Source: an uncultured Castellaniella sp.
GTDB taxonomy: Bacteria; Pseudomonadota; Gammaproteobacteria; Burkholderiales; Burkholderiaceae_B
DNA: 64,000 nt
Assembly: GCF_937988725.1 (NCBI RefSeq)
Contig: NZ_CALKHS010000010.1
Coordinates: 62,001 to 126,000, forward strand
Direction of reading: 5' to 3'
Below the pieces are notes generated by a model, which searched no databases, was not told the origin of the DNA, and saw nothing but the letters and a program-made list of their open reading frames with translations. Position 1 is the first letter of the stretch. Every line of letters begins with the position of its first letter. A program made the position numbers and the translations under genes. This document shows, piece by piece, positions 1 through 7,651 of the stretch.

Positions 1-501
1 CCCATCGCGGCGGTGCAAAGCGAATATTCCCTGTGGTCGCGCAACGTGGAAATCGCCGTGCTGCAGGCCTGCCGCGAATTGGGCGCCGCATTCGTGGCCT
101 TCAGCCCGCTGGGGCGGGCCTTCCTGGCCGACGGCCTACCATCCATGGACGCACTGGCGGAGACCGACTTGCGCCGCCGCATGCCGCGTTTCCAGCCGGA
201 CGCCTTCGCGCGCAACCAGTCCCTGCTTGGCCTGCTGCGCGACCGCGCGCAGGCCCGGGGCTGCTCCCCCGGTCAACTGGCCCTGGCCTGGCTGCTGCAT
301 CAGGGGCCGGAGATCATCCCCATCCCGGGCACGACCCGCCTGGATCATCTGCGGGAAAACCTCGCCGCCGCCGCCGTCGTCCTGGACGACGATCTGTGCG
401 CCGAGCTGGCCGCCCACTTCGATCGCCGCAGGGTGGCGGGGGATCGCTACGGGCCGGCCACGCAGAAGGAAGTCGATACGGAACAGTATCCGTCCGCCTG
501 A
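1..501 (+). CDS. Aldo/keto reductase, C-terminal part (cut by window edge)
   Basis: This is the C-terminal part of an NADPH-dependent aldo/keto reductase. The reading frame is open from base 1, so the start lies outside the window and about 166 residues are visible. Family marks are the strand-loop QSEYSLWSR, the segment AFSPLGRAFL and the NADP-binding end IPIPGTTRLDHLRENLAA. The last matches the YhdN/IolS (AKR11/13) type, where the K/R and E/N of this segment hold the cofactor phosphate. The catalytic Tyr and Lys lie upstream and cannot be checked. It is followed after 61 bases by a dehydrogenase gene on the same strand. The substrate cannot be told from sequence. Confidence 0.9.
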   Translation, partial: PIAAVQSEYSLWSRNVEIAVLQACRELGAAFVAFSPLGRAFLADGLPSMDALAETDLRRRMPRFQPDAFARNQSLLGLLRDRAQARGCSPGQLALAWLLHQGPEIIPIPGTTRLDHLRENLAAAAVVLDDDLCAELAAHFDRRRVAGDRYGPATQKEVDTEQYPSA

Positions 502-562
502 TGCGCGGGCGTCGACCGGCCCGGAACGCGGGCCGGAAATCCATTCAGTCTTGGAGAATGTC

Positions 563-1459
563 ATGCAGGCAACGCAGTTGGGATTGATCGGCTATGGCGA
601 GGTGGGCGGGATCTTCTGCGCCGGCCTGGCGCCGCACATGGCGGGCGTGCGGGCCTGGGACCTGAAGCTGGCCGATCGGGCGGCGGCGCAGCCGCTGCGC
701 GACCGGGCCGCCCGGGACGGCGTCGTCCTGTGCGATTCCGCCGCCGCCCTGTGCGCCGGCAGCACTCTCGTGATTTCGGCGGTGACGGCGTCCAGCACGG
801 TGGCGGTGGCCCGCGAGGCGGCCGCCCACCTGCGGCCGGACACGGTGTTCCTGGACCTGAATTCCGCGTCGCCGGGGGCCAAGCGCGAAGCCGCCGCCCT
901 GATCGAGGCGGCCGGCGGGCATTACGTCGAGGCCGGGGTGATGACCTCGGTGCCGCCGTACGGCATTCGCGTGCCCATGCTGCTGGGCGGCCCGCATGCG
1001 CACGCCCTGGCGGCCCGCCTGGCGGCCTGGGGCATGGACGCCAAGGCCGTGTCGCCGGAACTCGGGGTGGCCTCGGCCATCAAGATGTGCCGCAGCGTCA
1101 TGATCAAGGGCCTGGAGGCCCTGGTGATCGAAAGCTATACCGCCGCCCGCGCCTACGGGGTCGAGGACTACGTGCTGCCGACCTTGCAGGAAACCTTTCC
1201 GTCCATCGACTGGACGGAGCAGGGGCGGTATTTCTACAGCCGGGTGGTGCAGCATGGCCGGCGCCGCGCCGAGGAAATGCGCGAGGTCGCCAATACCGTG
1301 CACGAAGCCGGCTTCGAACCCTGGATGGCCGCCGCCACGGCGCAGAAGCAGGACTGGGTGGCCGGCTTGGCCGCCCAGGGCCTGTTCGACGGCGTCCAGA
1401 AAGCCGGCGGCTGGCAGGCGTATGCCGACCGCCTGATCGGGCACGCCCGGAAAGACTGA
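563..1459 (+). CDS. NAD(P)-dependent 6-phosphogluconate/beta-hydroxyacid dehydrogenase-like protein with DUF1932 domain
   Basis: The protein has 298 residues. An N-terminal Rossmann fold opens with GLIGYGEVGG (residues 7-16), followed by a DLNSASPGAK segment typical of beta-hydroxyacid dehydrogenases. The C-terminal half (about residue 180 on) is helical and contains SVMIKGLEALVIES. This is the DUF1932 or phosphogluconate-dehydrogenase-like C-domain, and its Lys is the usual catalytic residue of the superfamily. The chosen ATG has TTGGAGA five bases upstream; in-frame codons further up have no ribosome site. The gene lies between an aldo/keto reductase and the regulator of a protocatechuate operon. 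An oxidoreductase step on a hydroxyacid is likely, but the substrate is unknown. Confidence 0.85.
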   Translation: MQATQLGLIGYGEVGGIFCAGLAPHMAGVRAWDLKLADRAAAQPLRDRAARDGVVLCDSAAALCAGSTLVISAVTASSTVAVAREAAAHLRPDTVFLDLNSASPGAKREAAALIEAAGGHYVEAGVMTSVPPYGIRVPMLLGGPHAHALAARLAAWGMDAKAVSPELGVASAIKMCRSVMIKGLEALVIESYTAARAYGVEDYVLPTLQETFPSIDWTEQGRYFYSRVVQHGRRRAEEMREVANTVHEAGFEPWMAAATAQKQDWVAGLAAQGLFDGVQKAGGWQAYADRLIGHARKD

Positions 1460-1472
1460 ACGGCGCCGTTCA
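1457..1472. terminator. 16-base perfect palindrome spanning both stop codons of a convergent gene pair
   Basis: TGAACGGCGCCGTTCA is self-complementary. Its first three bases are the stop of the forward dehydrogenase and its last three are the stop of the reverse LysR gene. It could fold in either transcript and act as a weak bidirectional terminator. There is no T run, so this role is inferred. Confidence 0.4.
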
Positions 1473-2384
1473 GGCGGCCTGGATCAGCGTGGTGGGATAG
1501 GTTTCGAGCACCGTGCTGCGGATCAGGTCCAGCATGGCCTGCTGCGTCAGGGTCGTGATGCGCCCCGACGCCGTCGCCAGATACAGCCGGCTGGGCAGTT
1601 CGGGCTGGCTGATGGGCCGGATGTGATAGCGGTCCGGCTGCGCCGAGGTCAGCACGGCGTGTTCGGTCAGCACCGCATAGCCGGCGCCGTCGGCCACCAG
1701 GTCCAGGATGGCGGGCACCCCGTCGATTTCCAGGCGGATATTGGGGCGGCAGCCGATCAGCGCCATCTGCGATTCCAGCAGCATGCGGATGGTGTGCGGC
1801 CGGTTGGGAATCACCAGCGGGATGCCGGCCAGCGATCGGAGCGGCATGGCCTGCTGGGACGGATGCGGGCCCTTGGGGCCGACCAGATACAGCAGTTCGC
1901 TGGTCAGCGGACTGAGATCCAGTTCCGCCGAGGCGCTGGGGTTGTAGAGCAGGGCGATGTCCAGGCGGCCCGCCAGCAGGGATTCCTGCATCATCACCGA
2001 CAGGCCTTCGCTGATGGACAGCGAGGCGTTGGGCAGCTGCTTGCGGAATTTCCGGGTCAGCGGCACGGTCAGCATCTTCGAGGCGCTGGGCACGATGCCC
2101 AGGGCCACCCGGCCCGCCAGGGCGCCCTGGACCCTTCCCATGTCTTCCTTGGCGCGTTCGACCTGGTGCAGGATCCCCCGGCAGTGCTCCAGCAGCACCT
2201 TGCCCGCTTCCGTCGTGGTCACGCCCCGTCCGTTGCGGTTCAGCAGGTTCTGGCGCAGTTCGACTTCCAGCAGCCGCACCTGCCGGCTGAGCGCCGGTTG
2301 GGCGATGTCCAGGGCGTGGGATGCCTGGGTGAAGCTGCCCAGTTCCGCCACGCGGGTGAAGTATTCCAGCTGCTTGAGATCCAT
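1470..2384 (-). CDS. LysR-type regulator, likely of the protocatechuate 4,5-cleavage operon (PmdR/LigR-like role)
   Basis: This is a 304-residue LysR-type regulator. The N-terminal winged helix-turn-helix starts MDLKQLEYF and includes the recognition region LDIAQPALSRQVRLLE. The rest is a periplasmic-binding-protein-like effector domain that normally senses an aromatic acid or ring-cleavage product. I chose the ATG at 2384 because it gives the usual family length and start; the open frame continues 35 residues upstream without similarity. The gene is divergent from the first catabolic gene, with 137 bases between them. By analogy with Comamonas pmdR it probably activates that operon and represses itself. 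The effector is not known. Confidence 0.88.
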   Translation of the reverse strand: MDLKQLEYFTRVAELGSFTQASHALDIAQPALSRQVRLLEVELRQNLLNRNGRGVTTTEAGKVLLEHCRGILHQVERAKEDMGRVQGALAGRVALGIVPSASKMLTVPLTRKFRKQLPNASLSISEGLSVMMQESLLAGRLDIALLYNPSASAELDLSPLTSELLYLVGPKGPHPSQQAMPLRSLAGIPLVIPNRPHTIRMLLESQMALIGCRPNIRLEIDGVPAILDLVADGAGYAVLTEHAVLTSAQPDRYHIRPISQPELPSRLYLATASGRITTLTQQAMLDLIRSTVLETYPTTLIQAA

Positions 2385-2399
2385 GTCAGGGTTTACCCT
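2382..2399. repeat. 18-base sequence shared with 63554-63571, containing inverted repeat AGGGT-TT-ACCCT
   Basis: The string catgtcagggtttaccct occurs here and, in the same orientation, at 63554-63571. It contains a short inverted repeat. Here it overlaps the start codon and leader of the LysR gene; at the other site it overlaps a candidate -35 box. It may be a shared operator. Confidence 0.4.
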
Positions 2400-2423
2400 T
2401 AAGTCAGGCATGACGACGCTTCT

Positions 2424-2445
2424 ATTATACCGATTTGATATAGCA
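2424..2445. promoter_or_regulatory. Candidate LysR operator with overlapping divergent promoter elements
   Basis: An AT-rich island in GC-rich DNA holds a partly symmetric TATACC-N5-GATATA core of the T-N11-A type that LysR proteins bind. The reverse complement of 2424-2429 is TATAAT, a perfect -10 for the leftward regulator gene. The right half overlaps the -35 of the rightward operon promoter, the usual place for an activating LysR site. Confidence 0.45.
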
Positions 2446-2462
2446 GCTAGTGCCCGTATACC
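2435..2462 (+). promoter_or_regulatory. Predicted sigma-70 promoter of the protocatechuate operon
   Basis: The -35 is TTGATA (2435-2440), followed by a 16-base spacer and the -10 TATACC (2457-2462). Transcription would start near 2469, about 53 bases before the first gene. The weak -10 and the overlap with the LysR-type site suggest activator dependence. Confidence 0.45.
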
Positions 2463-2521
2463 CTTATTCGCCAGGCGGCTTGCGCCCATAATGATTGCAA
2501 CATAGCAATGGTGGTGGTGTG

Positions 2522-3679
2522 ATGCAAAAACCTGTTCCAGCCTTGTTCATGCGCGGGGGCACCTCGCGCGGGCCGTTTTTCCTGGAATCCGATCTGCCGG
2601 CCGATACGGCCGCCCGCAACCGGGTTCTGCTGGCCGTCATGGGGTCGCCGGATCGCCGGCAGATCGACGGCATGGGCGGGGCGCACCCCCTGACCAGCAA
2701 AGTCGGCATCGTGCGCGCGGGCACCACGCCGGGGGTCGATCTGGAATTCCTGTTCGCCCAGCTGCAGCCGGACCAGGACACCGTCGACACCACGGCCAAT
2801 TGCGGCAACATGCTGGCGGCCGTGGTGCCGTTCGCCTTGGAACGCGGCCTGATCCAGGCCCAGGGCGATCAGACCACGGCGCGCGTCCTGACCCGCAACA
2901 CCGGCATGCAGTGCGACATCACCGTGCAGACGCCGCTGACGCCGGCGGGCCGCCAGGTCAGCTACGAAGGCCAGGCCCGCATCGACGGCGTGCCCAAGAC
3001 CTCCGCTCCCATCACCATCAATTTCCTGGATACGGCCGGCTCGGTGTGTTCCGGCCTGCTGCCGACCGGCCGGGTGCTGGACCGCGTGCGCGTCGAGCCG
3101 CCCGCCGGGGCCGATTTCCAGCCCTTCGACATCGACGTGACCTGCATCGACAACGGCATGCCGCTGGTGCTGTTCCGGGCCGAGGACCTGGGCTGCACCG
3201 GCCGGGAACGCCCGGCGGAACTGAACGCCGACGCCGGTCTGAAGGCCCGGATCGAGGCCCTGCGCCTGAAAACGGCCGAACTCATGGGGCTGGGGGACGT
3301 CAGCGGGCGCAACTACCCCAAGATGACCCTGGTGTCGGCGCCGCAGGCCGGCGGCGCCATCAACACCCGCTGTTTCATCCCGCACGTCTGCCACGAAGCC
3401 ATCGGCGTGCTGGCGGCCGTGACGGTCGGCACCGCCTGCGTGCTGGAAGGCTCGGTGCCGCATGCCCTGGCGCAGTTGCCGGCCGGCGACCGCAAGGCCG
3501 TTTCCATCGAACATCCCAGCGGTGAATTCACCGTCGAACTCGAACTGGACCCCCACGACGCGCAGAAGGTCGTGCGGGCCGCCTTGCTGCGCACGGCGCG
3601 TCTCATCATGCGCGGCGAAGTCATGGTCCCCGAATCCGCCTGGCGGGCGGCAGGGGTGGATGGCGACGACGCTCGCTGA
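2522..3679 (+). CDS. galD: 4-oxalomesaconate tautomerase, PrpF/GalD (PmdU) family
   Basis: The protein has 385 residues in the PrpF/diaminopimelate-epimerase-like fold. Family marks are the start ALFMRGGTSRGPFF, the segment IDGMGGAHPLTSKVGIV and a Cys in the motif TTANCGNML (residues about 90-98), a probable acid/base residue. In protocatechuate 4,5-cleavage the tautomerase interconverts forms of 4-oxalomesaconate (keto/enol or double-bond isomers) before hydration. It is first in an operon ordered like pmdU-E-F-D-A-B-C of Comamonas. An upstream in-frame TTG at 2495 is possible, but the ATG fits family starts. The ribosome site is weak (GGTGGTG). A PrpF-type aconitate isomerase is the alternative; context argues for GalD. 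Confidence 0.88.
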   Translation: MQKPVPALFMRGGTSRGPFFLESDLPADTAARNRVLLAVMGSPDRRQIDGMGGAHPLTSKVGIVRAGTTPGVDLEFLFAQLQPDQDTVDTTANCGNMLAAVVPFALERGLIQAQGDQTTARVLTRNTGMQCDITVQTPLTPAGRQVSYEGQARIDGVPKTSAPITINFLDTAGSVCSGLLPTGRVLDRVRVEPPAGADFQPFDIDVTCIDNGMPLVLFRAEDLGCTGRERPAELNADAGLKARIEALRLKTAELMGLGDVSGRNYPKMTLVSAPQAGGAINTRCFIPHVCHEAIGVLAAVTVGTACVLEGSVPHALAQLPAGDRKAVSIEHPSGEFTVELELDPHDAQKVVRAALLRTARLIMRGEVMVPESAWRAAGVDGDDAR

Positions 3680-3707
3680 TCCGGCTTATCAAAAGGAATC
3701 CGTCAAC

Positions 3708-4751
3708 ATGAATCGAAAACCCCTGATCATCGATTGCCACGGGCACTACACCACCGCCCCGCAGGCGCTGGCCGACTGGCGCGAACGGCAGATCGCCGGT
3801 CTCAAGGACCCCGCGCAAAGCCCGAAGGCGTCCGAGCTGCGGATCAGCGACGATGATCTGCGCGAGAGCATCGAATCCAACCAGTTGCGCCTGATGCGCG
3901 AACGCGGCTCCGACCTGACGATCTTTTCGCCCCGAGCCAGCTTCATGGCGCACCACATCGGCGACTTCCAGGTCTCCAGCACCTGGGCGGCGATCTGCAA
4001 TGAACTGTGCCATCGGGTTTCCACGCTGTTTCCGGACCATTTCGCCATGGCCGCCATGCTGCCGCAGTCGCCCGGCGTGGACCCGGCGACCTGCATCCCC
4101 GAACTGGAAAAATGCGTCCGAGAATACGGCGCGGTCGGCGTCAACCTGAATCCGGATCCGTCGGGCGGGCACTGGACGGCGCCGCCGCTGTCCGATCATT
4201 CCTGGTACCCGATCTACGAGAAGATGGTGGAATACGACATTCCGGCCATGATCCACGTGTCGACCAGCTGCAATCCCTGCTTCCACACGACCGGGGCCCA
4301 CTATCTGAACGCCGACACCACGGCCTTCATGCAGTGCCTGACCTCGGACCTGTTCAAGGATTTCCCCACGCTGCGCTTCATCATTCCGCACGGGGGCGGG
4401 GCGGCGCCCTATCACTGGGGCCGCTTCCGCGGCCTGGCCCAGGCGCTGAAAAAGCCGCTGCTCGACGAGCACCTGCTGAACAACGTCTTCTTCGACACCT
4501 GTGTCTACCACCAGCCGGGCATCGATCTGCTGACGCGGGTCATCCCCGTGAAGAACGTGCTGTTCGCCTCGGAAATGATCGGCGCGGTGCGGGGCATCGA
4601 TCCCGAAACCGGCCATTATTTCGACGACACCAAGCGCTACATCGAAGCGGCCACCGTCCTGTCCGACGCCGACCGCTTCCAGATTTACGAGGGCAATGCC
4701 CGGCGCGTCTTCCCGCGCCTGGACGCCGCCCTGAAGGCCAAGGGCCTTTGA
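3708..4751 (+). CDS. ligJ: 4-oxalomesaconate hydratase, amidohydrolase-2 family (LigJ/PmdE)
   Basis: This 347-residue metal-dependent hydratase of the amidohydrolase-2 superfamily closely resembles Sphingobium LigJ as I remember that protein. Visible features are the metal site IIDCHGHYTTAP at the N-terminus, SPRASFMAHHIGDF, the HVSTSCNPCFHTTGAHYLN block, FIIPHGGGAAPYHWGRF and FASEMIGAVRG. It adds water to 4-oxalomesaconate, giving 4-carboxy-4-hydroxy-2-oxoadipate. The ATG at 3708 follows an AAGGAA ribosome site 28 bases after the tautomerase stop. The product feeds the aldolase encoded next. Length equals that of the known enzyme (about 341), and I see no missing key residue. Confidence 0.94.
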   Translation: MNRKPLIIDCHGHYTTAPQALADWRERQIAGLKDPAQSPKASELRISDDDLRESIESNQLRLMRERGSDLTIFSPRASFMAHHIGDFQVSSTWAAICNELCHRVSTLFPDHFAMAAMLPQSPGVDPATCIPELEKCVREYGAVGVNLNPDPSGGHWTAPPLSDHSWYPIYEKMVEYDIPAMIHVSTSCNPCFHTTGAHYLNADTTAFMQCLTSDLFKDFPTLRFIIPHGGGAAPYHWGRFRGLAQALKKPLLDEHLLNNVFFDTCVYHQPGIDLLTRVIPVKNVLFASEMIGAVRGIDPETGHYFDDTKRYIEAATVLSDADRFQIYEGNARRVFPRLDAALKAKGL

Positions 4752-4768
4752 TCTCCGGAGGATATGAA

Positions 4769-5464
4769 ATGAGCACCCCCTTGAATCAGCTGGGCGTCGT
4801 GCATCGCGCCATCCAGCGCGCGGATGCCGCCGCCGTCGAGCATCTGTCGCATTTCGGCGTGGCCACCATCCACGAAGCCATGGGGCGCGCGGGCCTGATG
4901 AAGCCCTACATGCGGCCGGTCTGGCGCGGCGCGCGCCTGTGCGGCACCGCCGTCACCGTGCTGCTGCAGCCGGGCGACAACTGGATGCTGCACGTCGCGG
5001 CCGAACAGATCCGTCCCGGCGACGTCGTGGTGGCGGCCTGCACCGCCGACAGCACCGACGGCTTCTTCGGCGACCTGCTGGCCACGTCCTTCAAGGCGCG
5101 CGGCGCCCGCGGCCTGATCATCGACGGCGGCGTGCGCGACGTCGACACCCTGGAATCCATGGAATTCCCGGTGTTCGCGCGGGCCATCAGCGCCCGGGGC
5201 ACGGTCAAGGGCACGCTGGGCTCGGTCAACATCCCGGTGGTGTGCGCCAACGCCGCCGTGATGCCGGGCGACGTGGTCGTGGCCGATACCGACGGAGTGG
5301 TGGTGGTGCCGGCGGCCATCGCCGGCGAAGTCGCCGCCAAGGCCCAGGCCCGCGAGGACAACGAAGTCAGCAAGCGCGACATCTTCGCCTCCGGCGTGCT
5401 GGGGCTGGACTATTACAAGATGCGCGAAGGCCTGGAGAAGGCCGGCCTGAAATATCTGGATTGA
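4769..5464 (+). CDS. ligK: 4-carboxy-4-hydroxy-2-oxoadipate aldolase, RraA/HMG-aldolase family (LigK/PmdF)
   Basis: The protein has 231 residues. This class II pyruvate aldolase splits 4-carboxy-4-hydroxy-2-oxoadipate into pyruvate and oxaloacetate, the last step of protocatechuate 4,5-cleavage. The RraA-fold family signature G-x20-R-D is visible: GDLLATSFKARGARG continues to IIDGGVRD, where the Arg binds pyruvate and the Asp holds water near the metal. The C-terminal segment DIFASGVLGLDYYKMRE is typical of the enzyme and absent from the RNase regulator RraA. A strong CCGGAGG ribosome site precedes the ATG. It lies 17 bases after the hydratase gene and 10 before the pyrone hydrolase gene, so co-transcription is almost certain. 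Confidence 0.94.
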   Translation: MSTPLNQLGVVHRAIQRADAAAVEHLSHFGVATIHEAMGRAGLMKPYMRPVWRGARLCGTAVTVLLQPGDNWMLHVAAEQIRPGDVVVAACTADSTDGFFGDLLATSFKARGARGLIIDGGVRDVDTLESMEFPVFARAISARGTVKGTLGSVNIPVVCANAAVMPGDVVVADTDGVVVVPAAIAGEVAAKAQAREDNEVSKRDIFASGVLGLDYYKMREGLEKAGLKYLD

Positions 5465-5474
5465 GGACTGCGCC

Positions 5475-6392
5475 ATGAGCACCGCCGACACTTTCGCCAA
5501 GACGCCCGGCTGGCTGGATTACTACGACGGCCCCAGCCGCCCGCGTTTCCGCCTGCCGCCCGACGCCGTGGACGCGCACTGCCACGTCTTCGGGCCGGGA
5601 TCGGTTTTCCCCTATGCGCCGCAGCGCAAGTACACGCCCTGCGATGCGCCGAAGGAAGCCCTGTTCGCCTTGCGCGATCACCTGGGGTTCGCGAAGAACG
5701 TGATCGTGCAGGCGACCTGCCACGGCACGGACAACCGCGCGCTGGTCGACGCGCTGAAGGCGTCCGATGGCCGCGCCCGGGGAGTGGCGACGGTGGCGCA
5801 GGACATCACCGACGCCGAACTGCGGGCGCTGCACGAGGCTGGCGTGCGCGGCACGCGCTTCAACTTCGTCAAGCGCCTCGCGGATTTCACTCCGCGCGAG
5901 GTCCTGGCCGACATCGCCGCCCGCATCGCCCCGCTGGGCTGGCACGTGGTGGTCTATTTCGAGGCCAAGGACCTGCCTGAACTGTACGACTTCTTCACCG
6001 CGCTGCCGACGACGGTGGTGGTCGATCACATGGGCCGCCCCGACGTCACCCAGCCGGTGGACGGCCCCGAATTCCAGCGCTTCGTCGCGCTGATGCGCGA
6101 GCATCCCAACATCTGGAGCAAGGTCAGCTGCCCGGAACGCCTCAGCCAGTCCGGCCCCTACGCCCTGAACGGCGAGCAGCAGGCCTACCAGGACGTGGTG
6201 CCCTTCGCCCGCCGCCTGGTGGAGACCTTCCCGGACCGCGTCCTGTGGGGCACGGACTGGCCGCACCCGAACCTGAAGTCCCACATGCCCGACGACGGGC
6301 TGCTGGTGGACTATATTCCGCAGATTGCCCAGACCGCCGAATTGCAGCGCAAGCTGCTGGTCGACAATCCGAACCGCTTGTACTGGAGTTGA
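5475..6392 (+). CDS. ligI: 2-pyrone-4,6-dicarboxylate lactonase (LigI/PmdD)
   Basis: This 305-residue hydrolase of the amidohydrolase superfamily (COG3618 type) opens the lactone 2-pyrone-4,6-dicarboxylate to 4-oxalomesaconate. Features include the first strand AVDAHCHVFGPGSVFPYAP, the substrate region IVQATCHGTDN, a His in VVDHMGRPD and the catalytic Asp in LWGTDWPHPN. LigI enzymes work without a bound metal even though the motifs are kept. The ATG follows TTGAGGA. Three bases separate its stop from the dioxygenase alpha-subunit start. Its presence shows that ring-cleavage product is routed through the pyrone made by the LigC-type dehydrogenase. Confidence 0.94.
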   Translation: MSTADTFAKTPGWLDYYDGPSRPRFRLPPDAVDAHCHVFGPGSVFPYAPQRKYTPCDAPKEALFALRDHLGFAKNVIVQATCHGTDNRALVDALKASDGRARGVATVAQDITDAELRALHEAGVRGTRFNFVKRLADFTPREVLADIAARIAPLGWHVVVYFEAKDLPELYDFFTALPTTVVVDHMGRPDVTQPVDGPEFQRFVALMREHPNIWSKVSCPERLSQSGPYALNGEQQAYQDVVPFARRLVETFPDRVLWGTDWPHPNLKSHMPDDGLLVDYIPQIAQTAELQRKLLVDNPNRLYWS

Positions 6393-6395
6393 GCC

Positions 6396-6785
6396 ATGTC
6401 CCTGAACAAGCCCTATACCGATATCCCGGGCACCACGATCTTCGATGCCGACCAGTCCCGCCTGGGCTATCACCTGAACCAGTTCTGCATGTCGCTGATG
6501 AAGGCCGAGAACCGCAAGCGATTCCTGGCCGACGAGCGCGCCTACCTGGATGAATGGCCCATGTCCGAGGACCAGAAGCAGGCCGTGCTGGCGCGCGACC
6601 TGAACCGCTGCCTGGCATTGGGCGGCAACATCTATTTCCTGGCCAAGCTGGGCGCCACCGATGGCCGTTCCTTCCAGTACATGGCCGCCAGCATGACCGG
6701 CATGTCCCAGGAGGACTACGCCGCCATGATGCTGGCGGGCGGCCGTTCCGTCAAAGGCAACCGCAAAATCGGAGACCACTCATGA
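6396..6785 (+). CDS. ligA: Protocatechuate 4,5-dioxygenase alpha subunit (LigA/PmdA)
   Basis: The 129-residue small subunit of the extradiol dioxygenase is an all-helical protein that caps the active site of the beta subunit. LigA marks are DIPGTTIFDADQSRLGYHLN near the N-terminus, the central AENRKRFLADERAYLDEW and the late LGATDGRSFQYMAASMTGM. Length matches known alpha subunits (about 139). The ATG follows the lactonase stop by three bases. Its own stop overlaps the beta-subunit start by four bases (ATGA), consistent with coupled translation of the two subunits. Confidence 0.95.
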   Translation: MSLNKPYTDIPGTTIFDADQSRLGYHLNQFCMSLMKAENRKRFLADERAYLDEWPMSEDQKQAVLARDLNRCLALGGNIYFLAKLGATDGRSFQYMAASMTGMSQEDYAAMMLAGGRSVKGNRKIGDHS

Positions 6786-7651
6786 GCCAGACCCACGCCC
6801 GCATCACCGCCAGCGTGTACACGTCCCATGTGCCGGCCATCGGCGCCGCCCTGGATCTGGGCAAGACGGGCACCGAGTACTGGGCGCCCCTGTTCAAGGG
6901 CTATGAGCTGTCCAAGCAATGGCTGCGGGATCACACGCCCGACGTGATCTTCCTGGTCTACAACGATCACGCCACGGCCTTCAGCCTGGACTTCATCCCG
7001 ACCTTCGCCATCGGCTGCGCCGAACAGTACCAGCCGGCCGACGAGGGCTGGGGCGCGCGCCCCGTGCCGCCCGTGATCGGCCATCCCGAACTGGCCGCGC
7101 ACATCGCCCAGTCGGTGATCCAGCAGGATTTCGACCTGACCATCGTCAACAAGATGGACGTGGACCACGGCCTGACCGTGCCGCTGTCGCTGATGTGCGG
7201 CCAGCCCCAGGCCTGGCCGTGCCCCGTCATCCCGTTCGCCGTCAACGTGGTCCAGTATCCGGTGCCCTCGGGCCGCCGCTGCTTCCAACTGGGGCAGGCG
7301 ATCCGCCGCGCCATCGAAAGCTTCGACCGGCCCCTGAACGTGCAGATCTGGGGCACCGGCGGCATGAGTCACCAACTGCAGGGGCCCCGCGCCGGCCTGA
7401 TCAACAGCGAATTCGACAACGCCTTCCTGGATCGACTGATCGCCGATCCCGCCGGGCAGGCGGCGGTGCCGCACATCGATTACGTGCGCGAAGCCGGTTC
7501 CGAGGGCATCGAACTGGTGATGTGGCTGATCGCCCGCGGGGCCATGGCCGATGCAGCGGGCGGACCCGCGCCGCGCGTCGCGCACCGCTTCTACCATGTG
7601 CCCGCGTCGAACACGGCGGTGGGGCACCTGATCCTGGAGGAACAATCATGA
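6782..7651 (+). CDS. ligB: Protocatechuate 4,5-dioxygenase beta (catalytic) subunit (LigB/PmdB)
   Basis: The 289-residue catalytic subunit of the type II extradiol dioxygenase uses Fe(II) and O2 to open protocatechuate between C4 and C5, giving 4-carboxy-2-hydroxymuconate-6-semialdehyde. The iron ligands expected from LigB are present: His16 (in VYTSHVPAI), His63 (in VYNDHATAF) and a Glu in the GSEGIE stretch (residues 239-244). The catalytic-base His is His197 (in GGMSHQLQ). The start overlaps the alpha stop, and the stop overlaps the dehydrogenase start in the same ATGA way. Dependence on O2 and ferrous iron matters when considering the hemerythrin fusion further along the operon. Confidence 0.95.
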   Translation: MSQTHARITASVYTSHVPAIGAALDLGKTGTEYWAPLFKGYELSKQWLRDHTPDVIFLVYNDHATAFSLDFIPTFAIGCAEQYQPADEGWGARPVPPVIGHPELAAHIAQSVIQQDFDLTIVNKMDVDHGLTVPLSLMCGQPQAWPCPVIPFAVNVVQYPVPSGRRCFQLGQAIRRAIESFDRPLNVQIWGTGGMSHQLQGPRAGLINSEFDNAFLDRLIADPAGQAAVPHIDYVREAGSEGIELVMWLIARGAMADAAGGPAPRVAHRFYHVPASNTAVGHLILEEQS

